The notes under the pieces: generated by a model | What the model was told of the DNA's origin: nothing | The model's input: the letters and a program-made list of their open reading frames with translations, nothing else | Databases searched by the model: none | In this document: one piece after another, positions 6,634 to 7,917 of the stretch | How positions within the stretch are numbered: the first letter of the stretch is position 1 | Layout: every line of letters starts with the position of its first letter | Program-made: the position numbers and the translations under genes | DNA from: Erysipelotrichaceae bacterium | GTDB lineage: Bacteria; Bacillota_I; Bacilli_A; Erysipelotrichales; Erysipelotrichaceae | Length of the DNA stretch: 7,917 nucleotides | Direction of reading: 5' to 3' | Assembly: GCA_016302195.1 (NCBI GenBank) | Contig: JAEDOA010000067.1 | Span: 1 to 7,917, forward strand

Positions 6634-7917
6634 TTACAATAAACCTCTTTCCTGAGCAAACCAGAAACCGATGACAAACAAAATAACAAATAAAGTCATT
6701 ATCAAAAGCGTTAATACAAAGTTTAGAATCTTATTAGTTCTACTCATATTGTCATTAACTGAATCTAACTCATTTTCATATTCTTTAACTTGCAAGTTTA
6801 TCTGCTTTGTCTGCTCTAAAACTTGTTGACGTAACAACTTTTCTTTTTCAAGCTTTTGGTTCAACTCTTCAACATCAGCTGGATTAGCATAATATAGAGC
6901 TGAATCAACGCTATTTTTCGGACGATAATTCTCTTCAACACTTTCAACTGTCTTTTCAATCTGACTTCTTATTTCTTCCTGATAATTATCTAAATTCCAT
7001 GAGCTTAAGATATCTGATATTTGATCAGCATTTAGTTTTTCATCCTGCACAGCTTCTATTTTTTCAATTTTCTTATCATAGTCTGCTTTGACAGCATCAA
7101 GTGCATTATCGATATAAGCAAAGATATTATCATAATCGATTGATGCTGTATCTTCACCAACAAGCTTTTCTATTTCAGAAATCTGACTTTGTATATCATC
7201 ATCTTCCTTATTATGATCTACATCTTCATTAACGCTTACTGGTTCAGATACAATTTCATCATTTGACTGCTTATCATCGATTTTATCACTTTCAGTTTGT
7301 TGTAAACTCTCTTGTTGTTCAACGATTAATTGATCATCGCTTGAAACAGAATCATCAATTTCTTCAATAAATGTTTCGTCAATATCATTACCAACATCTG
7401 TTAATTCATTTTCTGTAACTGTATCATCAATTACTTCAATAGATGTTTCATCAATATCATTACCAACATTTGTTAATTCATTTTCTGTAACTGTATCATC
7501 AATTACTTCAATAGATGTTTCATCAATATCATCATCAACATCTGTTAATTCATTTTCTGTAATTGTATCATCAATTGCTTCATTGGATGTTTCATCAATA
7601 ACATCACCAACATCTGTTATTTCATTTTCTGCAACTGTTTCAAAAGTCTCATCTTCGACAAGTTCAAAAGATGGTTCCTCAACAATTTGAAACTCTTGTT
7701 TTAATTCAATTTGGTTTTCAGAATTATTTATGCTAGTTGTTTCTTCTTGTTGATCTACATCATCCTTCAATTCGCAATTATCGCTTAAATCAGAGACTTC
7801 TTCTTGACTTATAATTGGTCGCACATTAAAAGTCTCTTCAAAGTTGTGCTCTTCTGGAGGAAGCATAAAACTGTTATCCTGCATTGATAGTTGATCTAAA
7901 TCAATTACATTTGAATC
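6634..7917 (-). CDS. Acidic repeat protein with coiled coil and C-terminal membrane anchor, 5' end outside window
   Basis: I do not recognise this family. The frame is open to the window edge. The first ATG seen (7884) has no ribosome binding site and 11 sense codons precede it, so the real start is probably upstream. Counting from that Met there are 416 residues. About 1-235 are rich in Asp/Glu, Ser, Thr and Asn and look unstructured. They include four 24-residue repeats (83-178) built on TVTENELTxVGNDIDETSIE plus VIDD, each with about eight acidic residues and no Lys or Arg. Residues 236-325 look helical (QISEIEKLV, KKIEKIEAVQDEKL, QEEIRSQIEKTVESVEE). Residues 336-382 look like a coiled coil. 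A single hydrophobic segment (about 386-410) follows SRTNK, and a short QERGLL tail ends the protein. With no signal peptide visible and positive charge before the segment, a tail-anchored protein with its bulk in the cytoplasm is likely. It is upstream of and probably coupled to cmk. Confidence 0.82.
   Translation of the reverse strand, partial: DSNVIDLDQLSMQDNSFMLPPEEHNFEETFNVRPIISQEEVSDLSDNCELKDDVDQQEETTSINNSENQIELKQEFQIVEEPSFELVEDETFETVAENEITDVGDVIDETSNEAIDDTITENELTDVDDDIDETSIEVIDDTVTENELTNVGNDIDETSIEVIDDTVTENELTDVGNDIDETFIEEIDDSVSSDDQLIVEQQESLQQTESDKIDDKQSNDEIVSEPVSVNEDVDHNKEDDDIQSQISEIEKLVGEDTASIDYDNIFAYIDNALDAVKADYDKKIEKIEAVQDEKLNADQISDILSSWNLDNYQEEIRSQIEKTVESVEENYRPKNSVDSALYYANPADVEELNQKLEKEKLLRQQVLEQTKQINLQVKEYENELDSVNDNMSRTNKILNFVLTLLIMTLFVILFVIGFWFAQERGLL
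7351..7638 (-). repeat. Four in-frame 72-bp tandem repeats
   Basis: Units begin at 7351, 7423, 7495 and 7567, each starting ATCATCAATT on the plus strand, with exactly 72 bp spacing and no spacers. By hand comparison, copies 1/2 and copies 2/3 differ at about 4 of 72 bases each, and copies 3/4 at about 8. The next block, from 7639, no longer matches well. Each unit encodes 24 residues of the acidic region of the protein upstream of cmk. The near-identity points to recent duplication by slippage or recombination, and copy number may vary between strains. Confidence 0.93.

Noticed and set aside
6633..6689. Longer N-terminus for Cmk starting at the ATG at 6689
   Set aside because: The extra 19 residues (MLFCLSSVSG...) overlap the membrane segment of the upstream gene and are not part of the Cmk family. 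The ATG at 6632 gives the normal N-terminus just before the P-loop.
7351..7638. CRISPR-like array or non-coding satellite
   Set aside because: The units are 72 bp, directly adjacent without spacers, and stay in frame within a coding sequence, so this is a protein repeat.
7882..7884. ATG at 7884 as the true start of the acidic repeat protein
   Set aside because: No Shine-Dalgarno sequence precedes it and the frame stays open for 11 codons to the window edge, so an upstream start outside the window is more likely.
1..7917. Defence system, mobile element or phage island
   Set aside because: All genes except the acidic repeat protein belong to core cellular families. There are no transposase, integrase, terminal inverted repeats or abrupt composition changes that I can see.

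Overview
The window is low-GC DNA from a Gram-positive, Bacillota-type bacterium. Every gene I can support lies on the minus strand, so transcription runs from high to low coordinates. The standard genetic code applies: cmk ends in TGA, and the long genes read through without UGA used as Trp. A Phe-specific T-box leader, the cmk-der-hup order and a YeeN-type YebC starting MGRAHEVRAAS fit the Bacillota, most likely Erysipelotrichia or a close relative. The class-level placement is inference from protein style and is not proven.

Layout in the direction of transcription. (1) 7917-6634: the 5'-incomplete end of a very acidic protein with four 72-bp tandem repeats, a coiled coil and one C-terminal membrane segment; I do not recognise the family. 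(2) 6632-5976: cmk, cytidylate kinase. (3) 5966-4659: der, the double-GTPase ribosome assembly factor. (4) 4657-4409: a short, divergent HU-like DNA-binding protein. These four genes are separated by 1, 9 and 1 nt and look like one translationally coupled transcript. (5) 4394-4149: a promoter and a T-box riboswitch leader with UUC (Phe) specifier, antiterminator and intrinsic terminator. (6) 4148-3111 and 3095-702: pheS and pheT, the two subunits of phenylalanyl-tRNA synthetase. (7) 678-670: a likely promoter for yebC. (8) 608-1: yebC, cut by the window edge before its C-terminus.

The genes are mostly core information processing: CMP/dCMP phosphorylation, 50S maturation, nucleoid binding, Phe-tRNA charging and a YebC-family factor. 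The T-box ties pheST expression to the charging state of tRNA-Phe, and its terminator is also the first obvious stop for transcripts coming from the cmk-der-hup side. I see no rRNA, tRNA, CRISPR array, insertion sequence, phage gene or defence system. The least explained parts are the acidic repeat protein upstream of cmk and the short-armed HU-like protein. No non-coding stretch exceeds 300 bases; the longest, 4149-4408, is filled by the pheS promoter and T-box leader.
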